In this document: piece by piece, positions 46,651-59,819 of the stretch
Layout of the letters: each line of letters opens with the position of its first letter
How positions within the stretch are numbered: position 1 is the stretch's first letter
NCBI GenBank assembly: GCA_963580455.1
Contig: OY756967.1
Coordinates: 14,964,501-15,028,500, forward strand
DNA length: 64,000 nucleotides
Source of the DNA: Euonymus europaeus
Lineage: Eukaryota; Streptophyta; Magnoliopsida; Celastrales; Celastraceae
Direction of reading: 5' to 3'
Program-made: the position numbers and the translations under genes
The notes under the pieces: generated by a model
Databases searched by the model: none
Told to the model about the DNA's origin: nothing
Seen by the model: the letters and a program-made list of their open reading frames with translations, nothing else

Positions 46651-49600
46651 TTTTGTAGAGCTTGGGTGTGCACTGGCATCTCTCGACTGGTCCAATTGTT
46701 GAGTGTGAACCCCGGGGGATGATAAATGACAAAATCAGGCCTCACTGTTGATCCTTCTCCCTCTTCAACCACAGCAATTTCACATTCCCCAAACTGGTCA
46801 CACATCCTCTGGAAAGTGAACCTTACCCTGAAAGTTTCTGATTCTTCCGGCAGTTTATCGTGATAAACTGCCCCAGTATCGAGTGTACCATCCTTATCCA
46901 AGAAACCATCAGATATGAAGGTATGATAGAGCCATGGAATCTGCTTCATCTGTCTCTCTCTTCTAGCTCAATTCTTGTCCTCCTAGCTTGGCTCATAACC
47001 TAGACCCCAACGCTCAACCTGCTTCTTTACCTCTATGGGCTGAGTAATCCCCTGATCATTTTTCCCCAAGCCTCTTTCTGGACGAAAACCGTTTTGCAAC
47101 ATTGTGATCACCACAGATCTTGTAACCCTCGATACTCCAAATTTTATAATTAAATTCCCTCCTTGACGAGACTCGCAGCCGCAATCTCAAAGAATTGGAA
47201 GGAACTCTCAATTCCATCCTCAGGTGCATCAACATGATTGGACAAGCTAGCAACCATCCATTCTTTCTGACCCTTGACAATATACATTCTACCTTCATGA
47301 ATGAATTTCAGCATTTGATGAAGGGATGATGGTACCGCTCCCGCGGCGTGAATCCACGGTCTCCCCAACAAGCAACTATAAGTGGGTCTGATGTCCATAA
47401 TTATAAAAGGAACATTGAACGTTACATTAGCAATTTCTAATGGCACCTCAATCTCTCCCAAAACTCCCCTTCGAGTGCCATCAAATGCTCTTACAACGAT
47501 CGTTGCTTGTTTCATGTATGAACGATCTATTGGGATCCTGTCAAATGTCTCCTTTTGCATAATATTCAATGATGATCCATTATCTATTAGGATGCTTGCT
47601 ATCTCTTGTCCTCGGCACATTGCTGAGATGTGTAAAGCCTTGTTGTGTTCCACTCCCCCTGATGGAAGTTCTTCTTCCGTAAATGATATCAAGTGGTTGG
47701 CTAACACATTTCCTATGATCCCATCAAATGAATCCACAGGAATTTTTTTCTGTCACATAGGCCTGATTAAGCATCCTCAACAAGACCTGTCGGTGTGGCT
47801 CTGAACTTAAAATTAACTCCAGGATAGATATCTTTGCTGGAGTTCTTTTGAGCTGATTTATCACAGTGTACTCGCTCTGTCGTACTATCTTCAAGAACTC
47901 CTGAATTTCATCCTCCGTAACTGCTTTTTTTGTCCACAAATTCTTCGACCTTACTGTTTCCATAATTCCATGGAACCTCCTTGTTGTTTGTGTATGCTAA
48001 CTGTGGCACTTGACCCTTTTGTCTTTGATCATCTTCCACATAGTATTGCAACACAATTGATTTTGATGATCCCCCTCTATTGGGACCTTGATAAAATTCC
48101 CCATTGGTCATATTCACTTCAATTTGTCCTTTGTGGCTTCTTTCTACCACAATCTTCTTGTCATCTACTAATGCTTGAACCTTTTTTTGAAAACTGAAAC
48201 ATCTCTCAATAGAGTGACCTTGCACTCCCTTATGGAATCCACAACATTCCTGCTCTTTATATCCCTCGTATCTTAAACCCAACTCCAACTCTTCAGTTTG
48301 GATTAGCCATTCCTTTAAGAGAACCTCCAACAATACCCTCATTGGTGTTAAAATTTGTCCAACGTCCCTTACTGTAACATTATCTCCATCCACAGCATTA
48401 ACCCCATCCTCATGGTTAAGAAGTGGGTTATCATTGACACTAGGCTTCTCGATTGCATCAAAGTTCAACCAATTTGCCTTTACCATTCCCTGCACTATGC
48501 GTTTTAGTGGGAAGCAATCCTCTGTTGAATGCCCTAGCATACTCCCATGATATAAAAAAATAACATCCGGCTTATACCAACATGGATAAGATAATGAATA
48601 AACCTTTCCAGCTATAGGTGTGATAGCTCCTTGCTCTTGCAGCTTATTGAAACATTGAGTGTAGGTTATAGGAATTGGATCAAAATGCTCCTTAGGCCTA
48701 TTAGGGTGTGGGTTTTGATAATGTGGACGTGGGGACTGGTTGTATTGATTAAAGGGTGTATAATGTGGTGCTCTTGGCATGTTGCCTCGTGGTTGGTAAT
48801 CGGATACAGGGGGATTATAAGATGGCTGGTTATAACTTAGGTTGACATTGTGCACCTCATTCTCTTTCTTCTTCCCTTTTGCTCCTTTCGACGGATCAAA
48901 CTTGTCGACATTGATGCTAATACTTCCTTTTCTTATGCCTCGCTCTACTCGCTCCCCGGCATGTATGGTTTCTGCTATTCCTGGATAACCTCCTCCAACC
49001 ATCTTTGATGAATACGGCTCTTGGAGTGCATCTAAAAATGCATCTACCAAATCTCTTTCCGACAATGGTGGGGTTATTTGGCTAGCCAAGTCCCTCCAAC
49101 GGTATGCATAATCTCTAAAACCTTCCCCCTCCCTCATCACTGTATTCTGAAGATCAAAGAGGGTTGGGATCTTTGCAACATTATGCTTGTATTGCTTAGT
49201 GAACAGTTCGGCTAAGTCTTCCCATGTTGTAACCATTGAAGGATTCAGGCTATTGAACCATCGCTCCGCAGCACCCGTTAGACTGTCCTGAAAGAAGTGT
49301 ATCAGCATTTTGTCGTCTCCAATATAAGGATGCATCCTCCTGCAATACATGGTCAAATGATCCAGAGGTACCCCTGAACCATTGAAGATGGAAAATGTTG
49401 GCAGCTTGAAATCCGATGGGATGTGTAAATCCTTAATCAAACACAAACTCTTGGAACTCAAAGTCCCTGGAGCCTCAAATCCTCTTTCTGATCTCATCCA
49501 ATGCTCCATCCTCTTGAGGCGTGCGATATTGTCCTCCTTAGTATCTTTCTTTGGAGTAGCATTCCCTATCTTCACCACTTCGACCTTAGAGGGAGAAGAA

Positions 49601-49899
49601 TCAACATTATGTGGCTCCTTTTTTGCCCGGGATTCTGACCCCTTGCTGTCCCCCGAGGAATTCTCTTCCATCTTTCCCTTGTCAGTCATTTGCTTCATTA
49701 GCATACTGAGTTGTTCCTTTAGCTCTGCCACCTCCAAACTCAACTGATGCTCACGTTCAGTTGGTTCCATTGATGTGGTGGGTCGCGATTGCGAGCGAGT
49801 GTTATAGGGATGGCTATGACCTTTTGTTGGTGCAATTTTGTATGATTTAAGAAAACCTTCCAAATGTAAATAGAATTTCATAAGAATTAATATATGCAA
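46647..49899 (-). pseudogene. Ogre Gag-protease polyprotein, frameshifted
   Basis: Gag occupies 49899-47908. The likely start is the ATG at 49770 (MEPTEREHQLSLEVAELKEQ), or upstream near YNTRSQSR. The retrotransposon Gag domain holds MLIHFFQDSLTGAAERWFN and FTKQYKHN, and later come two Cys/His blocks (YHGSMLGHSTEDCFPLKR, CGFHKGVQGHSIERCFSFQK). Protease is in 47737-47150 with ILIDNGSSLNIM as the active site, Asn replacing the usual Thr/Ser as in Tat relatives. A G-patch-like piece (GFRPERGLGKNDQG, about 47090) and the last block (46949-46647) follow. Two of the frame changes fall in A7 runs (near 47932 and 47750), each consistent with one extra A. Confidence 0.9.
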
Positions 49900-50010
49900 A
49901 TTTTATCATTAAATAAAAACATGAGGATAGGAATCTTGAACAATATTGAACTTCGAGATTTTATTCATTAGTCATAGAGCTTTAAATATAGGGGTCCTGA
50001 ATACATTATA

Positions 50011-52233
50011 TCAGTTTCGACGATTATGAGCAAAATACATAAACTCCTCCTGGATTCTCCATAATGTGTCTAATAAACTGTATGCTGTCACTCTCTTAGA
50101 CTGGTATGCATTTGTCAACGCATCAATCTCCACAATCCTTTCCGCTGCTTTATTTTGATAATACCCGAATCTCACACGAGCTTGACCCACCTATTGGTAC
50201 ATCAACTCTACCTCATTCTCTAAGTTAGCATGTCTTTTCCGTGCCTCCATATATGCTTCTGAAATTTGATGAAACTCCACCTCCTTTTGCATTAACTTTC
50301 GATGGCGATGAGTCCAAGCTTGTATTTCTGATCTTAGAGATTTCTCTTCTTCTAGTAGACATCCATGTTCGGCTTCAAATGCTATTCTCTGGGCATTATT
50401 TGTCTCTAACTGTCTTGCCAATTCCTTCTCAAGTTGCTGTATTCTTTGGTCTCGTGTCTCCATTTCTAGCTTTATTTTTGCCTTTTCCCATTCAAACACC
50501 CTTTTTCCCGTTCTTCTAGCCCTTTGCTCGGATCTCTCCTTTTGAACTGCTAGTGCCGCGTATGCATCTCTCAACCTCCTATACTCTTTATCATGCTTAG
50601 CCTTTACTGCTTCAACAGTAGCTCGATATTTCAAGATTTCTTCTTCCCTTAGCCCTGTCCTTTGATTCTGTTTGGTTATCTCTAACTCTTTTACTCTCCT
50701 TTCAGCTCGTCGGGCTTTCTCCTCTGCTTTAGCCACCTTTTCTGCCCATTCTTTTCTTTCTATCTCCCACTGTTCTTGGCCCAAAGCCCTTAATCCTTCC
50801 TCCAACTGGGCTTTTAGCAATATATTCTCCTGCCAAACCTTAGTGTTCTCTAACTCATATCTTGCTTGAGCTTCAACCATATAATCCACCGGTTCATCAA
50901 AAGTGTGCATAGGGACTGTAAAACTCTGGACTACTGGTGCAGTGCATCCCTTTGTTCTTCTTGCTTGCCACACTTGGTATCCTTTGCTGATGTTTCCTCG
51001 ATAAACTCCTCGTTTAACCCGTTGAACTTGCTTCCAGGCTTCCAATACTTTTCTGATCTCCTCCATTCTTCCACTTTCATAGTCAAAAGCAAAATTAGTC
51101 AACCCGTGAGTCATTGGAATAAATTGTTTATGCGTCAACTGGCTCAATGCCAATGCAGGAGCGTATGCAATAGCTCCCCACAATCCCAAGAGGGGAACCC
51201 AAGGATAACTTCCACAACGATAGATGGCCGATCCTGTACCCATCCATGGTGCTTGCCATACGACCTCATCTAGTGACAATAAGAACTCCTTCCATCTTTC
51301 CGTGCCAGGTGATCTTTTCGGCGACTCAGCAGCTACAAACTCCGCAATAGGGCTACTATACCTCATGTATGCTTTTGAAAATTTGATTGTAGGATAACCA
51401 AACTGAGGGAGTACTGGAAGATGTCCCATAATCCAGATGGTCAACAATGCTGCACAAGCTCTGAATTGCCCCCTACCTTGTTCTCTGCAATACTTCAACA
51501 TTCGAAAAGTTTATGCTAATATAGAAGGAACCGGATCAGCTCCATTCAAGCATTGTTTAAAGAAGATAATCACTTGTCCATCCACGTACCCTTTAATCTT
51601 TGGAAAAATAACTGTCCCATATATCAATAGTGCTAGAGCTGCAAAAACTTTGTCATTACTCAAATGGGCCCGAATGAATTGAATGAGGAAATTGCAAGAT
51701 ATGCACTCACTACCCTTTGCTCCCTTTTCTTTCATCTCCTTTTCAAACTCGGACTTGTGGATTCCTAGAATTTTGGACAACGCACTTTTAATCCCTGCTC
51801 TACGCCCTGGATTATAAATACCCTTGAGGCCCTCTTTTGGAATTTTCAGCAACTCTTCATACTCTTCCAAAGTAGGGGTTAGGTCATAGATCCCCAAAGT
51901 AAAGCAGTGATATGATGGATCATAAAAACTCAACATCGCTTCGAGTAGAGGCACATCAACAGCTACAGCACAAAGATACGCAATGTGACTGAATCTCCTA
52001 TTGAACACATGATGTCTTTCCACAAAAATACTATTCCACAAATCCCTGATTTCCTTGAGATCGCATCTGTCAAACTCTATACTCTTTAGGGGAGGTAATT
52101 GTATGTTCTCACTAGATAGAAGGCCATCCCCATACTGTCTTTGTCCCCAATGTGATTCTCTAACCACCTCTTCAATATCATGTATTTCATGCTCCATCGT
52201 CTCAACTGACACAGTACTGCTCCCCACGTCCAT
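50011..52233 (-). pseudogene. Ogre ORF1 (plant-mobile-domain-like / DUF7745-type), two in-frame stops
   Basis: A single 741-codon frame is broken only by TAA at about 51512 and TAG at about 50192; all three parts (52233-51511, 51501-50191, then to 50011) are in the same frame. The N-terminal part has FVERHHVFNRRFSHIAYLCA and CFTLGIYDLTPTLEEYEELL, the signature of the ORF1 protein found upstream of gag in Ogre elements. The central part has GYPTIKFSKAYMRYSS and AGIKSALSKILGIHKSEF. The C-terminal third (from about 50,890) is a long coiled coil rich in Glu, Arg, Lys and Gln (EEKARRAERRVKELEITKQN). Function of ORF1 is unknown. Its overlap with an extra coding module is diagnostic of the lineage. 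Confidence 0.88.
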
Positions 52234-52403
52234 GAATTCTGGATAACCTCTCGATTCCGATAGTGTTCAAGATTCCTATATATGCAATGCAAGTTTTTTT
52301 TAAAAAAAAACAATGTAAGAATGAACAAAATCAAAAATATGAACAAAAATCACATATATACCAAACCACCTATACACATCATACATACCAATAAAATCAC
52401 CTA

Positions 52404-52434
<31 letters not shown>

Positions 52435-52525
52435 GCAATAAAACAAAGTGTTACTTAATAAAATCACATAATGTGCAAGAAAAATATTAAACACATGTAT
52501 ACAACGAAACATTATTTATACAACT

Positions 52526-52800
52526 AAAATCACATATGTACAAGAAAAACAAACAAAACATCCAATATGTACAAGAAAAACAAACAAAATATCACATATG
52601 TACAAGAAAGACAACATACACGTATATACGACAAAACATTATACCAATGAAATCACATATGTAGAAGAATAGATAATATACCCATATACAATATAACATT
52701 ATTGATACCAATAAAATCACATATGTACAAGAAAAACAACATTCATATACATATACACAACACAACAAATACACAAATAAAATCACATGAGCAAAATGAC
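52526..52800 (-). repeat. Tandem repeat of about 62 bp in the Ogre 5' leader
   Basis: AATCACATATGTACAAGAA or close variants start at about 52527, 52590, 52649, 52712 and 52779, spacings of 60-67 bp. Earlier degenerate copies reach back to about 52340 (AATCACCTATGTACATATA and AAATCACATAATGTGCAAG). CATATG is kept in most copies. It lies between the primer site and ORF1. Confidence 0.85.
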
Positions 52801-53273
52801 ATATACACAATAAGGGTTAGAAATAGTTTCCTGTGTCTTACAACCCTAGGGTAATTGGTTATGGATAGTCTAGGCTCCCGACTTATTCCCCCGCCAGTGT
52901 CCATTGCTGGAATAGCCTGGGTCCCTCTTAATAGAGGAGTGGGTCGAGTGAGGATTTTTCGCGAGCCTGCACGGGGATTGGGATCCCTCGAAGGTCTCGT
53001 TTACTTCATCATCTCCTAAGGGTTTTGAGCCCTAGTTGTTGGACTCATAAAAGGGAATAGTGCACAATGTGTGAGGACAAAATATAAAAAGCTCATAAAA
53101 ACAAATCAATAATAGTTTAAACAATAAGAATATGTCAAACAAAATTCAATAAAACACCAAACATATTTAATTCATAAATAACAAAGTCAAATGATGGGAT
53201 AATAAAAATTAAATTTAAAAGGCCCAACTCACTAGTTTTTTATTTTATATATATATTTTTAAAAACTAGTTGT

Positions 53274-53291
53274 TCCCCAGTGAAGTCGCCA
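53274..53291 (-). other. Primer binding site of the Ogre element, tRNA-Arg type
   Basis: On the minus strand TGGCGACTTCACTGGGGA lies 2 nt after the 5' LTR. Its complement, TCCCCAGTGAAGTCGCCA, resembles the 3' end of plant tRNA-Arg (ACG) with two differences. An Arg primer is the reported choice for Ogre elements. The tRNA comparison is from memory. Confidence 0.75.
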
Positions 53292-53293
53292 GT

Positions 53294-56200
53294 TGTCGCA
53301 ACCGGTTTTGCGAAAAGAATTTTTTAATAAAATATAAGAAGTCGCCACCAATTGAATAGGTGCAATTGGTCACCATGAAAATATAATTTTTGGTCTACGA
53401 AAAATCCAGAAAAAGGGTAAGTGAATTTGTTGCGTATGGGGAAGGTGTGAGGCATCCCACAACGCCTGTTTTAAAAACAGTTGTCAATTCAATTTTTATT
53501 ATCCCATTAAATGACTTTTACCGAAAATATTAATTGTTGCATACGTAAAATGTGATAATTATATATAAGATAAAAATAATATTTAGAGGAATATAATAGC
53601 TATATAGGATAAAATAATTTAAGTAGACATATGGAAATATCAAAATAGAATAAATAAACTTATAAAATATATATAAATTATATATTCGAATATAATAAAA
53701 TAATTTTATAATATATATAAATACTATATATGTAAGGTGCAATGATTATATAAATTATATGACAAATTATATAAGATAAAAATAATATTTAAATAAAGAT
53801 AATAACTATATAGGAAAAATAATTTAAGTAGATATATAGCTATACCAAAATAGAATAAAATGAATTCATAAAATATATATATATATATTTATATAAATAA
53901 AATAATTTTATAATATATATAAAAATTATATTAAAAGTCTTAGTATTGAGGTTCATAGGGTTTTTCCATCCAATGACCAAATTTCCCAAGAAACGCTCTC
54001 ACCTCAAGAATCTACCCAAGGATGCATCCAATGCATTCCCCAAATAGATTTCATCGTAGGCAAAGACTTTTAGTATAATTTTTATATAATACATAAGTTT
54101 GAAATAAAGTAAAATATAATATAAAATAGTAAATAACATAAGATAAAATAAGGATAAGAATAAAAATAGAAATAAAGCCAAAATATAAATATAATATAAA
54201 AATTAAAATAACATAAATATTATATAAATACTTAATAATGATATAAGGCAAATAACATAATAATAATAATAATAATAATAATGAGATACAAAATAATAAT
54301 AAGAACAATACGAAAATAGAGTGACAACATACATACATATATATTTATAAGATGAATATAAAATGAGAATAAAAATATAAAATACAATAAGATTTAAAAA
54401 TAACGAAAATAAATAAAGAGGAAAAAAAATAAAGTAAAATAAAATAAAAAATAGTAATGTATAGAATAATAATAATAATTATTATAATAAAAATAATGAA
54501 AATAAAAATAAAATAAATAAAAACAGAAAAGAAAAATAAATAAAATATATAAATGAAATAGAAAAATAAAGTAAAATAGATATAATAAAGTGAAATAAAA
54601 AATAGGAATAAGTAATAAAATAAAATGAAAATAAATAGAATAACAAAGGTAAAAATAAAATTAAAGAAAAAATGTTGGGGAACCGAATTTTTTATGTGGA
54701 CTATACGATATTAAATTATCGCAAACCCTTCAATCAAACATATTAAAATATTAAATCACATAATTAACACTTAAACCACACAACATCAAACCAAACAACA
54801 TCAAATCAATCACATAATTCATATATAAGCACCAATCAATAAATGACATATTAGCATGTTGAAAAATAATGAATGGAATGGGATTTCGGTTCCCCTTTTT
54901 TATTGGCAATCGATTATTCCAAACATACTATTAAATTAGTATGATTAGAATTTTATAACTAATTGCCTTGTTGAAATGGGCATACAAGATGTCACATATA
55001 AAGTTTTGTTTTCATGTAATTTTTCGAATCTAATTTACATTAAGCGCGAAGCTCACATCAACCATATAATCCCTTGGTCCATTTAACAATCCCTTTTAAA
55101 TCACCAATTAACAAAACAAGCCAAATTTCATAACCATTTACCACATTCAATTTAAAATCCTAAACCACATAAATTATTCAAGTAACCCATTACAAACCTT
55201 TGTAATTCATGAATTTGGCCCAATTATAATTAACCCTTCTCCATGCTCAAGCCCAAGTGAACCATAAAACATCCAAACAAATGAATACAACCAAAGCCCA
55301 TTTTCACATATGGAAAACCCGTAACCCCTGCCCACTCATCTCTAAACTCATTTCATGCTTTTCCAAGTTTTCAATGACAATCAAATCATCACCCAAAATA
55401 CCTGTTTCAATTTCCTTAAGAACAAAAATGCTGTTACAGTTTCAAAGCACGAATCATCTGAAACACTGAAACAAGAACCAACAGAAACATACTGCCATTA
55501 ACCAGAGAAATAAACATCTAAACAGAACATGAGTCATAAATTTGGCAAAGGTAAAACATGCAAATCTTCCCAAAATTAATACTCAACTCAAACTGAATCG
55601 AAACATTCATATCAGTATTTTCGGCAACCAACAAAACATCATCATTCACACATTTTGAAACATCAATATTTATTCATGAAATTATCCCAGAAGCCGTACC
55701 ATGACATAACACAAAAACCTCCAACTTTCAAACTCCAACATAGCATAGCAGAATATTCAAGTATTTGCAAGAAACATAATATGACAGCCATCCAAAAATC
55801 AAGCATTCCAAACGAGAATTAACAGAGAAGAAATCATGGGATTATAGGTGTTTTCCTTTGGCTCACAAGCCATCCATAGCACCATGGAACAATGTAAATC
55901 CCTGAATTTAAAGATGAAAGATACAATCGAAGATACACAACCAAAGAAAAGAAATCACTAAATACAAGCATACATTACGATTATTAAGCAAAAAGTCATA
56001 GAAAATCTCAAGTGTTCTTCCTCTGGCATAATGCCATCCGAACTTCAAATGAATGATAAAACCTGTCAATGAATCACAAGAAAAACAGTTTAGTAAGCTT
56101 ACCCACTCAGCCACTAAATCCAGGAATCCCTTTCCCCAAGAATCCAACTAGAAAAATCGCCAGAAAAAGAAAACCCTAAAGAAGAAACTCTCCAGAAGAA

Positions 56201-57134
56201 ATTGACGGGCCCAGAGGAAGAAAGCTCTCAAAAGTTTCGAAGAGACCAGTAATAAGAACTCTCAAAAGAAAAATTTCCCTCCCAAAAACTGATAGGAAGA
56301 AGAAAGCCCAGGAAATTCAAACAGAAGAAACCAAAACAGTGAAAATCCCCCCCCCTCCTAAACTCACGTCTACTCCTCCTTTTATAATGCCAAGCTCGAA
56401 GCCCCTTTACCTAAGGAATCCCTAAATCATCTCTTAATCTTTTCCTAATACCGATTTGTTTCCTCAATTAAAATCCAAAAATCCTCCTCAATCGCTCCAG
56501 GGTTTCCTTTCTTCCTCAACTATTACCTAAACCCGATCTGTCAACCCCGAAAATTCTCAACTTAAATCCCAAATCAACCCCCTAATGTAAACCCTAAGAT
56601 TCCACTTCTCTTCTTTCCTCTTTTTCTCCGGCGCCTCTCTCTTCTCCTCTTTCCTTTTCTATTCGCTCTCTCTCCTTAACTTTCGGCATCTCTCCTTTTT
56701 CTCCAGCAGCGGCGCCCCTTCTCTTCCCCCTCTCTTTTTTCGTTTCTTTCTTCTTCTAGGTTTAGGTTTGGTTTAATCTTGTTGGGCTGGGCTTGTATTA
56801 AATTACATGGGTTAGTGGAGACCTAGGCCGGGCTACCGGATGTGTCTGGGTAATTACTGGTTATGAACCCATTAGAGGCCTGAATCTTAGTTGGGCCGGT
56901 TGCATATTTAATTTTATTTTAGGGCCTTAATAGTTGGGCTTAATCTTGGTGATGGGTCTTATTAATTAGGTTTATTGGATCAAATTTAATAAACCCCTAT
57001 AATGGTGACACTAATGTAGTCTTAATGTTAATCTAAATAAATCCATGTATTATTTTTATTTTTTTACATGTAACATACACTCTCTTATGCTTGAATTTAT
57101 CATTGGGGCCCTGGACAAAAAGTGGGGTACAACA
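53294..57134 (-). repeat. 5' LTR of the Ogre element
   Basis: 3841 bp, near-identical to 38173-42034. Size differences come mainly from shorter TAA and AT tracts. Most substitutions seen by eye are C/T or A/G transitions. Confidence 0.95.
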
Positions 57135-57900
57135 CCCATCTTATGAATTGCAAGGTTCTTTTCACTTTTTCAGACGCTAATTGAGTTAAAGACAGGCAAC
57201 TGGCTAGCAATGTGTTCTATTGATTGTGTTATTTTTGTGTTTAGGATACCATAATTAGTGGGCAATTGAACTGGTGCACAAGGTTGTTCTTGTTAAAATG
57301 AGTTATTTTTATGGTTTGGAAGCTCATGAAGTTTAAAAGATGTTACTATTTAAGAGAATGATGATCCACATATCTGTATATTTTGTTGCAGTTGTTTAAA
57401 TAGGATTGAATTAAATGAGGACCAGGAAACCAAACATCGTATACTCAGACGATTATGATGCACAAGATTCTCCATGACCAATGGTGAGTCAAAACATTAT
57501 ATTTTATTGCTTTAATTAATCTACTGCGTATCTACTATGATCTAGTGATTTTGATTTTAGAACAGTCCCTTTTTGTGGAAGGTCACTGTTTACATTATGA
57601 CCTTTTATTTTTGGAGATTATCCTTGCTGCTATTCTTCATATGAAATGATAATTAAAATAACAACATTCAATTTAATTACTTAATGCTTATGTAGCTGAA
57701 TGATAAACTAACGTTACTGTTTTAAATACAACAATAAGGTACTGTTATTGTTTTGAAAAATTGTCAATGTTACTGTTTTAAGAAAATTACATAATATTAT
57801 TTCACAACTATTTTGAATCGATAACATTTTAAAACATGTAACGTATACATTGACTCACACTAAAAACAAGACAGGAACGCTAACTGATAATATAAAGTAG

Positions 57901-58120
57901 CAAAAATTGTTGGTGTTACCGTCTGTTTCAAAATTGAAACATTCGCAATAGCCAAACTTACTGTTTTCAAAAAATTACTTGACACTACATCCAAAATATT
58001 TTGAAGAATTAGCAATAATTGTTAATGTTACTGTCTGTTTTAAATTTAAACAATAACAATAGTCAAAGTTACTGTTTTTTGACAAAATTACTTGACAACA
58101 CTTCCAAACTAGGAATGAAG
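57901..58120. repeat. Two-copy degenerate tandem repeat, about 114 bp, in an intron
   Basis: Both copies contain GTTACYGTCTGTTT, AATAGYCAAASTTACTG and AAAATTACTTGACA. A looser copy starts near 57760. They lie between the first and second recognisable exons of the DUF1985/Ulp1 gene. Confidence 0.75.
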
Positions 58121-59819
58121 TTATTGTTTTAAATAAAGTAACCTTGTGGTCCAAAAATTTATCCAGATTGTGATCCATAAGAACACTGGGAAGAGAAGTC
58201 TTTTATTTTTGGGGTTTCCTATGGATCATAGTCTTGTAAATTAAAGAAGATGAAGAGATTTTCAAATGAAACGGTTTCCCTTGTGACCAGTGATACTGTT
58301 TCATAGTATGAACATTGTTTTTTGGAAAGTAAAAAAGCAACACTAAAAATCAATACTGTGAAACTTAGGAAATTTGGCAAATTGACCCTTTTTACAAAGT
58401 TTTTTTGAAAAGTATCCCTTTGTTTTATAACAATCATGGTTTTCTTTGGAACATGTAAGCTTTTGTATAGAAAAATTTAGGTTTTGTTTTACACTTTTTT
58501 GTAATTTTTTTAGTGCATCATTTTAATTTATGGTTAGAATAGTTAAGAGTTGAAACTTCTAACATTTGGCATGCGCAATTGTGTTTTTTTTTGCAGCGTA
58601 TACTAAATGGATTACAAGACAAAAGAGACAGACAGATTTCCATCAAAGGTTAATTCCCTTTGCAAATTGATTGAAGCATCATGCCACATAAGAGATGAAC
58701 TAGATAGATTAAACATCTTGTTTCAATTTAAGAATTCATGTTTTGAAAGGTTCCTAGACATCAAGGCACCAAAAAACCATCCCCAGCTCATACACCAAGT
58801 TCTCCTACGACAAGTGAGAGCTCTAAATGATGAATTAGAAGGGCGAATGGTGTTTAGATTGTGTGGAAAAATTGTCACTTTCTCTATTAAAGAGTTTAAC
58901 CTTATAATAGAGTTGAGATGTTCCGCACTGTCGGACTTGGAATTGGATCCACTGCCAGAACTTGGGCAGATAGCAATTGTTGATTCATTATTTGGAGGGA
59001 AAACAATAATATCATGCAAGGAACTTGAAGAGAAGTTTATTGAATGCAACGAGGCAAAGATGAAGTGCAAGCTCACACTTGTGTACTTTGTTGAGGTTGT
59101 GCTACTTGGGAAGGAGACCAAGCTTTCCATTGACCTAAACTAGTTGAATCTAGTTATGGACCTCCAAAAATTCAATGAGTTCCCATGAGGGACTTTGAGT
59201 TTCAAAAGAACTGCTGAAGGACTTCAAGCAGCATTAGTTGGGAGAGCAGAGAAATTCAAGAGGAAGGGCTTGAAAATATATTACTACAGCCTCGTAGGGT
59301 TCCCTTATGCTTTTCAGGTATTGGCCATTAAAATTCCAGTGTATTTGTTAACTTTATGTTTTTGCTTCAGGTTTTAGAAAAATAATAGTCCTCTTTTTAT
59401 TCAACTTATACACTTATATCAATATTTTGCTTCAGATATGGGCTTACGAGGCTACAATTGGGTGATTGCTTTGCTATGAGGGATGGAGACCAACATCCAC
59501 GGATGTTGAAATGGTCTCCAACTGTATCCCCAAAGCCTGTGTCAAACATGTGTTGAACATTGAGGATTTTGAGGTACATGAAAATCTCTTACCATCATTG
59601 GTGGAGACGGAGGAGCAGTACACAGTATAATGATGCTAGTGTATGCATAAGTGTTAAGCCACCAGTGTTTAAGGCTGCAAAGCATAGACAACAAACCCTT
59701 CAATCACAGATAATGAACCAAGATATTAAAATTGAATCGACTAGGGTATGTTTAAATGTTTATGATCTGCTATTAATTTTTAGCACAACTTTTCAAAAGA
59801 GTTTCCTTTAGGTTTAGAA

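Larger units (their letters stand above)
38173..57134 (-). mobile_element. Ty3/gypsy retrotransposon, Ogre/Tat lineage, structurally complete, 18,962 bp
   Basis: Two LTRs of about 3.85 kb (38173-42034 and 53294-57134) are flanked by a perfect CCCAT duplication. On the minus strand the order is 5' LTR, Arg-type primer site, long leader with tandem repeats, ORF1, gag-protease, predicted intron, RT-RNase H, second RNase H, integrase, 3' UTR, polypurine tract, 3' LTR. The extra ORF1 upstream of gag, the intron before RT, the dual RNase H and the huge size are hallmarks of Ogre. LTR differences are few: roughly 0.3% to 1.5% in segments compared by eye, plus changes in AT and TAA repeat lengths. 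The frames nevertheless contain several stops and frameshifts. Confidence 0.95.

Noticed and set aside
52340..52800. Regularly spaced repeats that could suggest a CRISPR-like array
   Set aside because: The whole 60-67 bp unit is related between copies, with no unique spacers, in a plant retrotransposon leader; it is a tandem repeat.
57135..58596. Right flank of the Ogre as the start of a normal host gene
   Set aside because: Downstream exons contain DUF1985 and a Ulp1-type protease with stops, the pattern of transposon cargo.
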